From contig JASHUM010000099.1 in NCBI GenBank assembly GCA_030040015.1, positions 1 to 35,256 on the forward strand: a stretch of DNA of 35,256 bases. The letters are read 5' to 3'. The DNA comes from Acidimicrobiales bacterium. GTDB lineage: Bacteria > Actinomycetota > Acidimicrobiia > Acidimicrobiales > UBA8190. How positions within the stretch are numbered: the first letter of the stretch is position 1; each line of letters starts with the position of its first letter. This document shows, piece by piece, positions 7,159-15,559 of the stretch. Made by a program: the position numbers and the translations under genes. The notes beneath the pieces are model-generated. The model searched no databases, had not been told where the DNA came from, and saw only the letters and a list, made by a program, of their open reading frames with translations.

Positions 7159-7350
7159 ATGTTGGAACTCACGGCATTGGTGGTCACCGCCCTGTCGGCG
7201 GCGGGCGAGCGTCGCCGATTCACCTCGGACGAGGAAGTGGAAGTGACGTGGCGGCACTATCCCGACGATCCGGACTCGGTATGGTTCCTCGACGTCGACG
7301 TCAACTCGGTGCGTTGGCCCTCGGCCCATGCGTCCTTGGTGACGGCCTGA
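7159..7350 (+). CDS. Possible small hypothetical protein
   Basis: A 63-residue open frame starting at ATG 7159, with GGAG (7145-7148) ten bases upstream. The product begins MLELTALVVTALSAAGER and ends in an acidic/aromatic part (VTWRHYPDDPDSVWFLDVDV, then SVRWPSAH). The composition is protein-like and third positions are G/C-rich. No known domain is recognised. It stands alone in a repeat-rich spacer, so it may be a gene remnant or a chance frame. Confidence 0.4.
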   Translation: MLELTALVVTALSAAGERRRFTSDEEVEVTWRHYPDDPDSVWFLDVDVNSVRWPSAHASLVTA

Positions 7351-7397
7351 TCTCACCGCGACGAGAACCGGCCAGCGCCGGTGACCGGGTGAAAACA

Positions 7398-7439
7398 GTG
7401 ACCGGTGAACGGTGACCGGTGAACGGTGACCGGTCAACG
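7398..7439. repeat. 14-bp tandem repeat, three copies
   Basis: GTGACCGGTGAACG repeats at 7398-7411, 7412-7425 and 7426-7439, the last with one G-to-C change. A degenerate related unit precedes it at 7381. Each unit contains the palindrome ACCGGT. It lies between the small frame at 7159 and the crotonase gene, where a cluster of protein-binding sites is conceivable, but slippage is sufficient to explain it. Confidence 0.85.
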
Positions 7440-7517
7440 GAGTCGGTGATAGGGAATTGAGCCACACCCATGGTCCGGACCTCACGGTCCTAGACGGCCT
7501 CTGGTAGACCACCTCGG

Positions 7518-8381
7518 ATGGGAGTGGCCATTCGCATCGAGGACCACGGCGCGGTCCGCCATCTCGTCTTGTGCCGGCCGGACGAGTTCAACACCATCAC
7601 CCCTCAGCTGCGGAGCGAGCTCGACGCCGCCCTCGACGATGCCGAGGGCGATTCCCGAGTCAAGGTCGTCCTGGTGCGGGCCGAGGGAAAGGCGTTCTGT
7701 GCCGGGTTCGGGTTGGACTGGTCGACGGCGTCGCCCCCTTCCGACCGTGACCGTCCGGAAGCGAAGCCCGCCAGAGTCTGGGACAGCGTGGCCGACGTGC
7801 AGATGATCGGGAGGTTCGGCAGCACCTTTGCCAAGCTGCACTCGATCTCGCGGCCAACAGTTGCAGCGGTCCAGGGCTGGTGCATCGCCGGGGGCACCGA
7901 CATGATCCTGAACGTCGACGTGATCGTGGCGGGTGAGTCCGCTCGCTTCGGCTACCCGCCGGCGCGGGTGTGGGGTGTACCCGAAGCCCCCTGGGTGTGG
8001 GTTGCCCGGCTCGGTCTCGAACGGGCCAAGCGGTACTTGTTCACTGGAGACGAGCTCACCGCGGCGCAGGCGGCAGCAGCGGGCATGGTGCTCGAATGCG
8101 TGCCCGATGCCGAGCTGCTCGAACGAGCCTCGGCGCTGGCCCAGCGGATGGCCCTCCTGCCGCTCAACCAGCTGCAGATGATGAAGTGGCTCCTGAACGA
8201 CGTGGCCCGACACCAGTACCAGCCCGACACGAGTCGCCTTCTCGGCTACCTGCTCGACGGGGTCGCCCGCCACACCCAGGAAGGCCTCGACTTCGTCGCC
8301 CGGGCCCGAGAAGCGGGATGGCGTGAGGCGGTCCGGGAACGGGACCGACCCTTCGGTGACTACGGGGAGCGACAGGACTGA
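7518..8381 (+). CDS. Crotonase / enoyl-CoA hydratase family protein
   Basis: A 287-residue protein of usual family length. It has the crotonase core: a start IRIEDHGAVRHLVLCRPDEF-like strand pair, KAFCAGFGLDW (first oxyanion segment), GWCIAGGTDMILNVDVIVAG (second oxyanion glycine pair) and FGYPPARVWGVPE, then LGLERAKRYLFTGDELTAAQA. The two glutamates used by classical hydratases are not obvious: GGTDM carries Asp near the first position, and the second region reads YPPARVWG. It belongs to the subgroup with a YPPARVWG motif, whose members may be hydratases, isomerases or other acyl-CoA enzymes. The substrate is unknown. No clear ribosome-binding site precedes the ATG. The DosR-like box after its stop points towards the next gene. 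Confidence 0.88.
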   Translation: MGVAIRIEDHGAVRHLVLCRPDEFNTITPQLRSELDAALDDAEGDSRVKVVLVRAEGKAFCAGFGLDWSTASPPSDRDRPEAKPARVWDSVADVQMIGRFGSTFAKLHSISRPTVAAVQGWCIAGGTDMILNVDVIVAGESARFGYPPARVWGVPEAPWVWVARLGLERAKRYLFTGDELTAAQAAAAGMVLECVPDAELLERASALAQRMALLPLNQLQMMKWLLNDVARHQYQPDTSRLLGYLLDGVARHTQEGLDFVARAREAGWREAVRERDRPFGDYGERQD

Positions 8382-8407
8382 CCGGTACCGAGGTCTGCGA
8401 CGATCGG

Positions 8408-8423
8408 AGGGACCAAAGTCCCT
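8408..8423 (+). promoter_or_regulatory. DosR/DevR-like box upstream of the receiver gene
   Basis: AGGGACCAAAGTCCCT is a perfect inverted repeat. Its core GGGACCAAAGTCCC matches the mycobacterial DosR consensus core GGGACTWWAGTCCC at 13 of 14 positions. A possible -10 (TAGCGT, 8439-8444) lies 15 bases downstream, so the box would sit at about -36, as expected for an activator. The receiver gene starts at 8498. It could alternatively be a short terminator hairpin (6-bp stem, 4-base loop) of the crotonase gene. Confidence 0.55.
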
Positions 8424-8497
8424 GGACTGCATCCCCCGTAGCGTGATGAGCTGACGACAGGTGGGCTCTGTGTCGTGGAGGGCGACTAGGAGGCCAG

Positions 8498-8896
8498 ATG
8501 GAAACCGACCCGCGGACCCGGGTTCTCGTTGCCGAGAGCAACGAGCCGGTGCGGAAGGCGATCACCTCTGCTCTGATCGAAGCGGGTTACGCCGTCGTAG
8601 AAGCAAGTGACGGGTTGTCGGCACTGAGCGTGCTCGCCTGGGTGCCGATCGACGTCGTTCTGTTGGACGTGACCGACCCCAGCTACAACGGGCTCTTCGT
8701 GTTGCGCCATCTCGAGCCGGTGCCACCCGTTCTGGTGGTCCACTCCGCCTTCACCTTCGAGAGTCCGGCTTCGGTGCGCGAGGAAGTCGGCTGTGGCGTT
8801 TTCCGCGCCGTGCAGAAGCCGGTGACTCCCGAGGACCTCGTAGATGTGATCGACGACGCCGTGCAGGAACTCACCGGCACACTCGCGTTGTCGTGA
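8498..8896 (+). CDS. Stand-alone receiver-domain protein (CheY-like)
   Basis: A 132-residue single receiver domain without an output domain. The pattern TRVLVAESNEPVRKAI aligns with the usual V-x-D-D/E-D-N-E-P-V-R start, with the acidic pair reduced to Glu-Ser. The phospho-acceptor Asp is kept in IDVVLLDVTDPSYNG, the Ser/Thr switch residue corresponds to VVHSA, and the conserved Lys-Pro is present in RAVQKPVTPEDL. Phosphorylation is possible, but weakened metal binding is likely because one acidic residue is missing. GGAGG (8489-8493) lies 4 bases before the ATG. It is probably monocistronic, with a DosR-like box about 75 bp upstream, which would make it hypoxia- or redox-controlled if the box is real. 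No histidine kinase is nearby. Confidence 0.85.
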   Translation: METDPRTRVLVAESNEPVRKAITSALIEAGYAVVEASDGLSALSVLAWVPIDVVLLDVTDPSYNGLFVLRHLEPVPPVLVVHSAFTFESPASVREEVGCGVFRAVQKPVTPEDLVDVIDDAVQELTGTLALS

Positions 8897-8937
8897 CCTG
8901 TTGAGGGTCACTGACCGTCGGTCCCGACAAAGCGACG

Positions 8938-10044
8938 TCACGACGCGTAGACGTACGCAGGGAGCGGTGGCTCGGCGCTCGTCTCCGGAGCTTGGGCGAT
9001 CGACGTGGCGATGGTGACCAGCTCGGAGGCGAAGTTGACCGGGAAGGTGACCGGGTCGACATCGGGCGCGAGCCCCTCGCTGCACACCGACGGCGCCAAC
9101 TGACCCGGGTCGGCAAGACGGTCGTTCTCGAGCGCGTTCATGGCCAAGCCGAAGGCCACGGGATCGACGGTGCCCATGAGGAGGTGCTCCGACACGTCGG
9201 ACGGGCAGACCTGCTGCACAGCGATGTTTAGGGTCTGGCCGTTGCCGGTGTGCAGAGACGAGCTTCCCTCAGCGTTCAGGTTCGGGAAGACGATTTCGTC
9301 GGTACGGCTGTAGATCACCGTGTAGTCGATGCCGGCGAATGTCTCCGCGCCGCTGTTGAGTGCGGTGAGGAACTGTGATCCGGTCGCCTGTTGCCAGAAG
9401 GCCGGAGGACATACGACGTGGCACAGGGCAAAGGCGTCGAGAGTCCCGTGGTTGGAGGGATCGATGGCCACGAAGCTCCTGACGAGCGGCCGCGTGTCCG
9501 GCCAGAAGCGCAGGGCCCACCGCGGCACCATGCCGCCCTGGCTGTAGCCGAGGATGTCCACTTGCCGTCCCGACAAGGCGTGCATGGCCCGGATGGCGTA
9601 GACGACGTATTCCCCGGCTGTCGTGATGTCGTCCATGGAGTTGCCCGGCAAGGTGAGGGCGCACCACGGCAACCCGGCGTCGGTCAGTCCGATCTCGTAA
9701 TTCCAGGAGTAGTTCGCTTCCGGGTTGAGGGCCGTCCCCGGCACCAGGAGCACCGGGTCGTGTGCCGCTCCGGCCATGCCGCCGGTGCACGCCAGGCTGG
9801 CGGAGAGCTGGGCCGCAGGAACGTCGAGGGGCGGGCCCGGTTGGTCGAGCGGAGCGTAGGGCCCAGTCGAAGACGAAGAAGACGAAGCAGCAGACGACCC
9901 AGAAGGAGAAGACGAGGCAGCGGTGGCCAGGCCTGTTGCCGGGAGCAGTGTGACGGAGCACGCCGCCAGGAGCGCAACAGAGAAGCCGGCCAGGCGTCGC
10001 ATGAACCCGCTCAGACCGAGGCCCCGAGGGTTGCTGTCGTTCAT
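8938..10044 (-). CDS. Secreted lipase, alpha/beta hydrolase (CalB-like)
   Basis: A 368-residue protein. Residues about 14-40 form a signal peptide (RRLAGFSVALLAACSVTLLP), followed by a Ser-rich linker. The mature part shows DPVLLVPGTA (oxyanion strand), SWNYEIGLTDAGLPWCALTLPG, and DILGYSQGGMVPRWALRF with nucleophile Ser168 in G-Y-S-Q-G. YSRTDEIVFPN supplies Asp249, and VSEHLLMGTVDP supplies His287. The TDEIV motif around the Asp is shared with Candida antarctica lipase B-type enzymes. Several cysteines suggest disulfides, in keeping with export. It likely hydrolyses ester lipids outside the cell. ATG 10044 was chosen; an internal ATG at 10002 would leave a shorter signal peptide. Divergent to no gene: the YfhO-like gene lies 135 bp upstream on the same strand. 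Confidence 0.87.
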   Translation of the reverse strand: MNDSNPRGLGLSGFMRRLAGFSVALLAACSVTLLPATGLATAASSSPSGSSAASSSSSSTGPYAPLDQPGPPLDVPAAQLSASLACTGGMAGAAHDPVLLVPGTALNPEANYSWNYEIGLTDAGLPWCALTLPGNSMDDITTAGEYVVYAIRAMHALSGRQVDILGYSQGGMVPRWALRFWPDTRPLVRSFVAIDPSNHGTLDAFALCHVVCPPAFWQQATGSQFLTALNSGAETFAGIDYTVIYSRTDEIVFPNLNAEGSSSLHTGNGQTLNIAVQQVCPSDVSEHLLMGTVDPVAFGLAMNALENDRLADPGQLAPSVCSEGLAPDVDPVTFPVNFASELVTIATSIAQAPETSAEPPLPAYVYAS

Positions 10045-10179
10045 CGAACTGACAGTCTCGCGCTCCTTCTCGGCTCGGAACACCACGACCACGTCGAGGC
10101 CTCCCTCGGGTCGAGGGCGGACGACGGACGACCTCTTACGTGGGCAAGACGGGTCGGAGTTCCGCGCCGACAGGACCGG

Positions 10180-12924
10180 TCAGTCCGGGCGGCTCGCCAC
10201 CCTGCGGCGGAAACCCACGGCGATCAGGCTGAGGAGGAGGACGAAGGCGGCGGCCGACACCCACTTGGCGACGTGGAACCTCGGAGCGTCATAACGCCAG
10301 GCCAACACGCCGTTGCCGGCAGGAACGGTGACGGCCTGCACGATCCCGCTGTGGCGGACCGGCAAAGAGGTGCTGCGCTTGGAGCCTGCTGGTGTCCAGG
10401 TCGCCCTCCATCCCGGGATGTCGGCAACGGATCGCACCACCTGCACGCCCGATGGTGACGACACGGCGACGGCGGAGGGGATTCCGTCCGATCGGGTGAC
10501 GACCCGCAGCGATGCGCTGGTGAGCGCGGCGCCGGGCAGTGCCCGAAGGCTCGCTAGTGGGCTGGCGCGGGTGTCGCGGAACATGGCGAAGGCGCCATCG
10601 GTTCCGGCGAAGCGCCAGTGGGGAGGGACCATCACGCCCTGGAGCTGACCGTCGGCAACGTACGCGTCCCCCGAGGACGTGGCGATGGTGGGCGTGCCGA
10701 GCGACACGGCGCTGGTTCCCGCCTCAGCCACCAGGCCAACGGCGTCGACGCGGTGGTGCAGGCGCGCTTCGAGATGTCCCGGGCGGGTCCGAGACCGCAA
10801 CCACACCGTCCTCCCCGACGGCGTGAGCAGGCCGAACCGAACACCGGCGGGCAACGAGAGCGACGCGGCGTCCGGGTCGGAGTCGGGCACGGCGATCGAG
10901 GTGACCGACAGGGTCGTGCCGAAGTACCACGTGGTCCCCGTGCCCGCCGCCAGATGCCGGTCGCCTGTGCCGCTCCCAGGGGCTGGAGCGGTGGAGCCCA
11001 CATGGGTGATCAGGTACGACGCCGGGGTGAAGACCATGGCGGTGTCCAGCTCGTCCAGGGCGCCGTCGGAAGCGGCTTGGGGCGAGAAGATGTCCTGCCC
11101 ACCTCCAGTGGCCTCGTGCGCTCCGGTGACCGCTGCGTAGAGGCCGTCCACGATCGAGCTGTATCCGAGCACCGAAGGCGTGTCGGTGGTCACGTTGAGG
11201 TCAGGCGCCCCGAGCACACTGAGCTGGTTGCCGTCCAGGAGATCAGGGTCGTAGACGGCGAAGCGCCCTCCGATGTGGAGCGACGAGACAGGCACGGCGG
11301 CGCTGGCGGGAGCGGGCTGTAGCAGGACCGACGTCGGCTTGACCAGCGGTGGTGAGCCGCCCAGACCGGAGGCGACGGCGATCGTGATGAAGAGATTGAA
11401 GATGACCACGTCGGCGACCACGAACCCGACGAGCATTCGCCGGCGGACCAGCCAGGGCATGCGGGGACCGGCGACGATCAGCGCGACAGCCAGGATCCCG
11501 AGCACGAGCCAGGGCACGAGCCAGGGCTGGAGCCCTCCGGTCACGTTTGCCTGACGACGGTCGGTCCCCAGCCAGGCGGTGAACCCGGCTCCCCACGTGA
11601 GCGCCGCCACCACGATCCCGGCCACGACCAGGGCGACCCCCATGCCCAGCGCGGTGTCGAGTCCCAACCTTCTCCGGTCCGGGGCAGATCGACGACGGGC
11701 CCCGAGCCAGGCGTCGGCCCAGTAGGCCAGCAGGGCGGCCAGGGCGAAGTCGGTCACCAAGATGTTGCGGCTCTGGAGGCGCTGGCTCCCGAACAGCGGG
11801 ATATGGATGAGCAGGTGCCACAGGGGAGTGTTCCCGCCAAGCGCAAGGAAGATCCCCACGACGGCCACCACGAGCCAGACGGCGTATTCGGGAACAGGGC
11901 GCCGCAAGCGCAGTCGGCCCAGAAGGACGAAGGCGGCCACGAGTGGAAGCACCCCCACGTACCCGGTGACCTCGGTCAGGTTGTAGCTGGCGAAGAACGG
12001 CGGTTGTCCGAACGAGCCGGAGCCGCCGAGGACGTCGGGGACCCCGAGCAGCACCAGCCACTTCACGGACAACGAACCCGACGAGAAGAGGTAGTACCCA
12101 GCCGCGGCCCGCTGGGAGCTCGAGACGGCTGCGATCCCGGGCGCCCATTGCACGGCCCCCAACCCGACGCCGAGCGCGGTGCCGACGACAGTGGAGCCGA
12201 ACAGCCAGGCACTTCGGCGACCGAGACGTACGATGCGCCACAGGGCGTAGAGCCCGACGATGACGACTGCGTCGTCGATGGCGCGCGGTTCGCCGGCCAG
12301 GATGGTGAGGGCGAAGCACACGGCGAACACCGCCGTCCACCGCACCCGGGAGACCAAACTGCGGTCCTCCGACAAGCGCAGGACGGCGAGCAGCTCGAGG
12401 GGCACCCAGCCCATGCCGGCCACGAGGCCGAAGTGCACGATCTGCATGGTCATGGCCCCGGTGAAGGCGAAGCTGAGGGCGCCGAGCCAGCTGGGCACGG
12501 TGCCGAGGCGCGCCGCCCTCAAGAAGACGAAGGTGCCGACTCCCGCCGCCCACGACGTGACGATGAGCCCGATGCTCCAGGCGAGCGATCCCGGCAGGAA
12601 CACGAAGAGCCAGGTGAGTGGGTAGGCCGCCCCTGCGTTCCAGCCCCCGAGCAGGGGGGCGCCGCTCCAGATGTAGGGGTCGAAGACGGGAAGGTGACCG
12701 TGGCGCAGGTCAGCGCCGACGAGCACCCGCAGTGGGAAATTCTGCGTGAGGTCGTCGCCGGGGAGCACCGAGTGTCCGAAGAGCGCTGGTCCACCGAAGG
12801 CCAGGATGGGCAAGACGACCAGGATGAGGATGGCCTTGGCGTCAGCCGAGGGCTGCCACCGCCGAGCGCGCCGGGCCGGAGATGTGACCGTTCCCTCAGG
12901 GATGCCGACGGTCCGACTGGTCAC
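10180..12924 (-). CDS. YfhO-family multi-pass membrane protein
   Basis: A 914-residue protein. The N-terminal about 560 residues carry a dozen or more membrane helices. The first outside loop holds HSVLPGDDLTQNFPLRVLVG, then WSGAPLLGGWNAGAAYPLTW. The G-D-D acidic motif and the following W-S-G-x-P-L pattern are typical of the bacterial YfhO family, GT-C-fold membrane proteins linked to sugar modification of cell-envelope polymers. Residues about 560-860 form a large beta-rich extracytoplasmic domain, and a last helix ends the protein (ISKWVSAAAF-like segment, then Arg-rich tail). The start is a GTG at 12924 without clear ribosome-binding site, so the N-terminus is uncertain. It is divergent from the acyltransferase gene, 144 bp apart. 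Both may act on surface glycans. Confidence 0.82.
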   Translation of the reverse strand: MTSRTVGIPEGTVTSPARRARRWQPSADAKAILILVVLPILAFGGPALFGHSVLPGDDLTQNFPLRVLVGADLRHGHLPVFDPYIWSGAPLLGGWNAGAAYPLTWLFVFLPGSLAWSIGLIVTSWAAGVGTFVFLRAARLGTVPSWLGALSFAFTGAMTMQIVHFGLVAGMGWVPLELLAVLRLSEDRSLVSRVRWTAVFAVCFALTILAGEPRAIDDAVVIVGLYALWRIVRLGRRSAWLFGSTVVGTALGVGLGAVQWAPGIAAVSSSQRAAAGYYLFSSGSLSVKWLVLLGVPDVLGGSGSFGQPPFFASYNLTEVTGYVGVLPLVAAFVLLGRLRLRRPVPEYAVWLVVAVVGIFLALGGNTPLWHLLIHIPLFGSQRLQSRNILVTDFALAALLAYWADAWLGARRRSAPDRRRLGLDTALGMGVALVVAGIVVAALTWGAGFTAWLGTDRRQANVTGGLQPWLVPWLVLGILAVALIVAGPRMPWLVRRRMLVGFVVADVVIFNLFITIAVASGLGGSPPLVKPTSVLLQPAPASAAVPVSSLHIGGRFAVYDPDLLDGNQLSVLGAPDLNVTTDTPSVLGYSSIVDGLYAAVTGAHEATGGGQDIFSPQAASDGALDELDTAMVFTPASYLITHVGSTAPAPGSGTGDRHLAAGTGTTWYFGTTLSVTSIAVPDSDPDAASLSLPAGVRFGLLTPSGRTVWLRSRTRPGHLEARLHHRVDAVGLVAEAGTSAVSLGTPTIATSSGDAYVADGQLQGVMVPPHWRFAGTDGAFAMFRDTRASPLASLRALPGAALTSASLRVVTRSDGIPSAVAVSSPSGVQVVRSVADIPGWRATWTPAGSKRSTSLPVRHSGIVQAVTVPAGNGVLAWRYDAPRFHVAKWVSAAAFVLLLSLIAVGFRRRVASRPD

Positions 12925-13068
12925 GGCCGACAGCGTGGTGCAGCCGAGGCTGGGAAACGCCTGGGACCTCTCTGGGGAATCTGAGCCGCGATCTTCGCAG
13001 AGCTCACAGTCCCACCACCGATCTGTCCCAGTCCTCGCTCAGTGGGCGACGGCACGCTCCTGTGCGCC

Positions 13069-14250
13069 ATGGCCCTCGCCTCGCTCGCCCCCGATCGCGC
13101 TACGCCGCCCCCCGAGCCGGCGCCCACCAATCTCCCGCTCGGACGGGTGGCGGCGTTCGACGGCTTGCGGGCTCTGCTCGTCGCCGCCGTGGTGGTGTAC
13201 CACCTCGACGGCGGGCGGTTGCGGAGCGCCATCGGCGAGTCGGCGGTGATCGTCTTCTTCGTCCTCTCGGGTTTCCTCATCACCACCCTGCTCGTCGAGG
13301 AGCGGCGCCGCACCGGCCACATCTCCATCCGCGCCTTTTACACCAGACGGGCCCGCCGGCTCCTCCCCGCCCTCGGGCTCCTGCTCGTGGTGTGGCTGGC
13401 CGTCGCCCTTCTCCTCGGGCACGAGCCCTGGCTCACGTCGGTGCCCGGAGGAGGTGCAGGTGCCCCCATCTCGCCCTACACCGCCCTCGAAGGGGTGGGA
13501 GTGGCAGCCGGCTACCTCACCAACTGGCTCGACGCCCTCCCCGGTCTGCACTTGTGGGTCGGGTACGTCCCCCTCGGGCACCTGTGGACGCTGGCCGTCG
13601 AGGAGCAGTTCTACCTGGTGTGGGCTCCTCTCGCCCTGGTCCTCCTGCGCCTGCGCCGGGCGACGTGGGTGGTCGGGGCGTTGACGGCGCTGGCCATGGC
13701 CGAGCCCTGGCTCTTGTGGGACGAGGGGACGAAACGGCTGTACTTCGGCTCCGACACCCGGGCCGGGGCGCTGATGCTCGGGGCCTTCCTGGCGCTGGTG
13801 TGGAGCAGTGGGCACCTGCGGTGGCTGGCACGGCGAGGGGTGTCGGCCGTGCTCGTCGGTACCGGCGCCCTGGGCCTCGTCGTCGCCGGTTTCGGGTTCA
13901 CCGGCGTCGCGCACGAGTGGTCGTGGGTCGGGGGCGTCACCCTGGCGGCCATGTGCGGCGGAACCATCGTCGCCACACTTGCCACCCGCCGCGACGACAA
14001 GGCGAGTCGTGCGCTGAGCCATCCGCTCATGGTGTGGGTCGGCCAGCGCTCGTACGCCATCTATCTGTGGGGCTACGTGTTCAACACCTGGTTCCGGTCC
14101 CTGGGCTTCGCCACCGCTCCAGTGGTCGTGGCGTGCACACTGATAGTGGCGGAGCTGTCCTACCGGTTCGTCGAGGCGCCCGTGCTCAGGCGTGGGCGTG
14201 CGCGGCGATCGTCACAGGTGCATAGGCTTGCCGGGGCGGGGGCGAGCTGA
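13069..14250 (+). CDS. Acyltransferase 3 family membrane protein (OafA/YrhL-like)
   Basis: A 393-residue integral membrane protein with about ten helices. Family signatures are present in order: RVAAFDGLRALLVAAVVVYH with the catalytic-type His, SAVIVFFVLSGFLITTLLVEE, FYTRRARRLLPAL with the Arg cluster, and HLWTLAVEEQFYLVW. A C-terminal SYAIYLWGYVFN and a VEAPVLRR end complete the pattern. Such proteins transfer acyl groups, usually acetyl, from the cytoplasm to sugars of surface polysaccharides or glycolipids. The ATG at 13069 was chosen; an in-frame GTG at 13042 would add nine residues. Neither has a visible ribosome-binding site. It is divergent from the YfhO-like gene, a plausible partner in envelope modification. 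Confidence 0.92.
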   Translation: MALASLAPDRATPPPEPAPTNLPLGRVAAFDGLRALLVAAVVVYHLDGGRLRSAIGESAVIVFFVLSGFLITTLLVEERRRTGHISIRAFYTRRARRLLPALGLLLVVWLAVALLLGHEPWLTSVPGGGAGAPISPYTALEGVGVAAGYLTNWLDALPGLHLWVGYVPLGHLWTLAVEEQFYLVWAPLALVLLRLRRATWVVGALTALAMAEPWLLWDEGTKRLYFGSDTRAGALMLGAFLALVWSSGHLRWLARRGVSAVLVGTGALGLVVAGFGFTGVAHEWSWVGGVTLAAMCGGTIVATLATRRDDKASRALSHPLMVWVGQRSYAIYLWGYVFNTWFRSLGFATAPVVVACTLIVAELSYRFVEAPVLRRGRARRSSQVHRLAGAGAS

Positions 14251-14315
14251 ACCGTCACGGAACTGCAAACATTTCCCCAGGCTAAGAAAAGAAGTCTGAG
14301 GCAGGATGGGAGGCC

Positions 14316-14621
14316 ATGGACCCGCTGGTCATAGAGTCGTGTCACAGCACGTGGGTGTTCGACCAGGAGCGCATGCGCTTCCGGAGGATCCTGAAGGGCC
14401 TCGACCTCGGCCACGCCCACGGGCACGCCACCACCGGGTGGAGGCCGTACCACGGCCTCGAGATGACCGACGGCTCCGACAATTTCGTTGTGGTCCTCAA
14501 CCCGGAAGGGACCCAGCTCCTACGGTCCTGGCGTCACCTCGACGGGGCGTGCGCCTACTGCGGCCAGCAGCAGACGATGGAGCTCTCTCTGGAGCAGGTC
14601 CGGGCCGCCATCCACGGCTAA
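14316..14621 (+). CDS. Small hypothetical protein with a CxxC motif
   Basis: A 101-residue soluble protein. The N-terminus reads MDPLVIESCHSTWVFDQERM, the middle is His-rich (LGHAHGHATTGWRPYHGLEM), and a C-terminal DGACAYCGQQQTMEL contains a C-x-x-C pair that could bind metal with the earlier Cys or His residues. GGGAGG lies 2 bases before the ATG, closer than usual. The product looks like a conserved actinobacterial small protein, but I cannot name a family or function. Confidence 0.72.
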   Translation: MDPLVIESCHSTWVFDQERMRFRRILKGLDLGHAHGHATTGWRPYHGLEMTDGSDNFVVVLNPEGTQLLRSWRHLDGACAYCGQQQTMELSLEQVRAAIHG

Positions 14622-14792
14622 GGCTTCCCTGCGGAACCCCCGCCGGGTTTCGGGCTCGGCGAGCGAAGATAGGGCGTGACGGCCGAACCGTCCCGTTCGG
14701 GTCCCAGCCTGCTCGAGCTCTACGACCGCGCCCGACCCGGTGTTCGCGGCCCGACTGCGCCGTTCGCGGAGCTGAGCCGACAGGAGGAAGAC

Positions 14793-15545
14793 ATGACCGA
14801 CGTGCTGCTCAGGGACAGACTGTCGCGCAACGGCACGCGGCACGGAGACGTGTCCTATGTCACGCTCGCCGTCGTCGACGCGGCCGCTGGCCGGCGCTTC
14901 TACCGGGATGTGCTCGGATGGCGCTACGCCGCCGGGCAACTCGAGGAGCAGGGAAACCAGGTCGAGGAGGTCATCCCCCAGGTGGGGTTGTGGCCGTCGA
15001 CGACGTGGGCCGAGGGCGTGGAACCGGGGGCCATCATCGGTTGGCGCGTCGACGACGTCGCCCGTGCCGCCGAGGCGGTCCGGGCCTTGGGGGGCACCGC
15101 CTCCGAGCCCGAGGAGCGGCCGTACGGGCTCGAGTCGGAGTGCACCGACGGTCACGGGCTGCGTTTCTGGCTGCACCAGCTTCCTCCCCCTGGAGAGCCG
15201 GCCGGACCCAACGGCGAGCGCCATGGCGACATCAGCTACGTCGCCCTGCGGGTGGCCGACCTGGAACGAGCGGCGCGACTCTTCTCGGGAGTGCTCGGTT
15301 GGGCTGTCCCTCCGCACCCCGAGCACGCCGGGGTGCAGGTCGAGGGCCCGGTGCCCATGACCGGCATGAGCGAGGGCGCTCCCGGCGCGTTGCTCTGCTT
15401 CCGGGTCGACGACATCGACGGCGCCGTGGAACGGGTGGGCACCGCCGGCGGCAGTGCCGGGCCCATCGAGGCCCGACCCTATGGGCTGCAGGCCCGATGC
15501 GTTGACGACCAGGGGGTGGAGTTCTACCTCCACCAGCTCAGCTAG
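14793..15545 (+). CDS. Two-domain VOC (glyoxalase/bleomycin resistance) family protein
   Basis: A 250-residue protein with two clearly related halves. RHGDVSYVTLAV-DAAAGRRFYRDVLGW in the first corresponds to RHGDISYVALRV-DLERAARLFSGVLGW in the second. Each half ends with a YGLE/YGLQ, C-x-D, G-x-x-F-x-LHQL pattern. This internal duplication is the typical paired betaalphabetabetabeta VOC fold. The His and Glu/Gln positions vary, so the reaction (lyase, dioxygenase or binding) cannot be named. CAGGAGG (7 bases before ATG 14793) is a strong ribosome-binding site. The frame is open upstream to a GTG at 14676, which would add 39 residues (LLELYDRARPGVRG segment). A short frame at 15560 follows after 14 bp and may be co-transcribed. 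Confidence 0.85.
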   Translation: MTDVLLRDRLSRNGTRHGDVSYVTLAVVDAAAGRRFYRDVLGWRYAAGQLEEQGNQVEEVIPQVGLWPSTTWAEGVEPGAIIGWRVDDVARAAEAVRALGGTASEPEERPYGLESECTDGHGLRFWLHQLPPPGEPAGPNGERHGDISYVALRVADLERAARLFSGVLGWAVPPHPEHAGVQVEGPVPMTGMSEGAPGALLCFRVDDIDGAVERVGTAGGSAGPIEARPYGLQARCVDDQGVEFYLHQLS

Positions 15546-15559
15546 CGAGCGGGGGCCGC

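Noticed and set aside
13042-13068. GTG 13042 as start of the acyltransferase
   Set aside because: The additional residues show no family feature and no ribosome-binding site; ATG 13069 was preferred, with low certainty.
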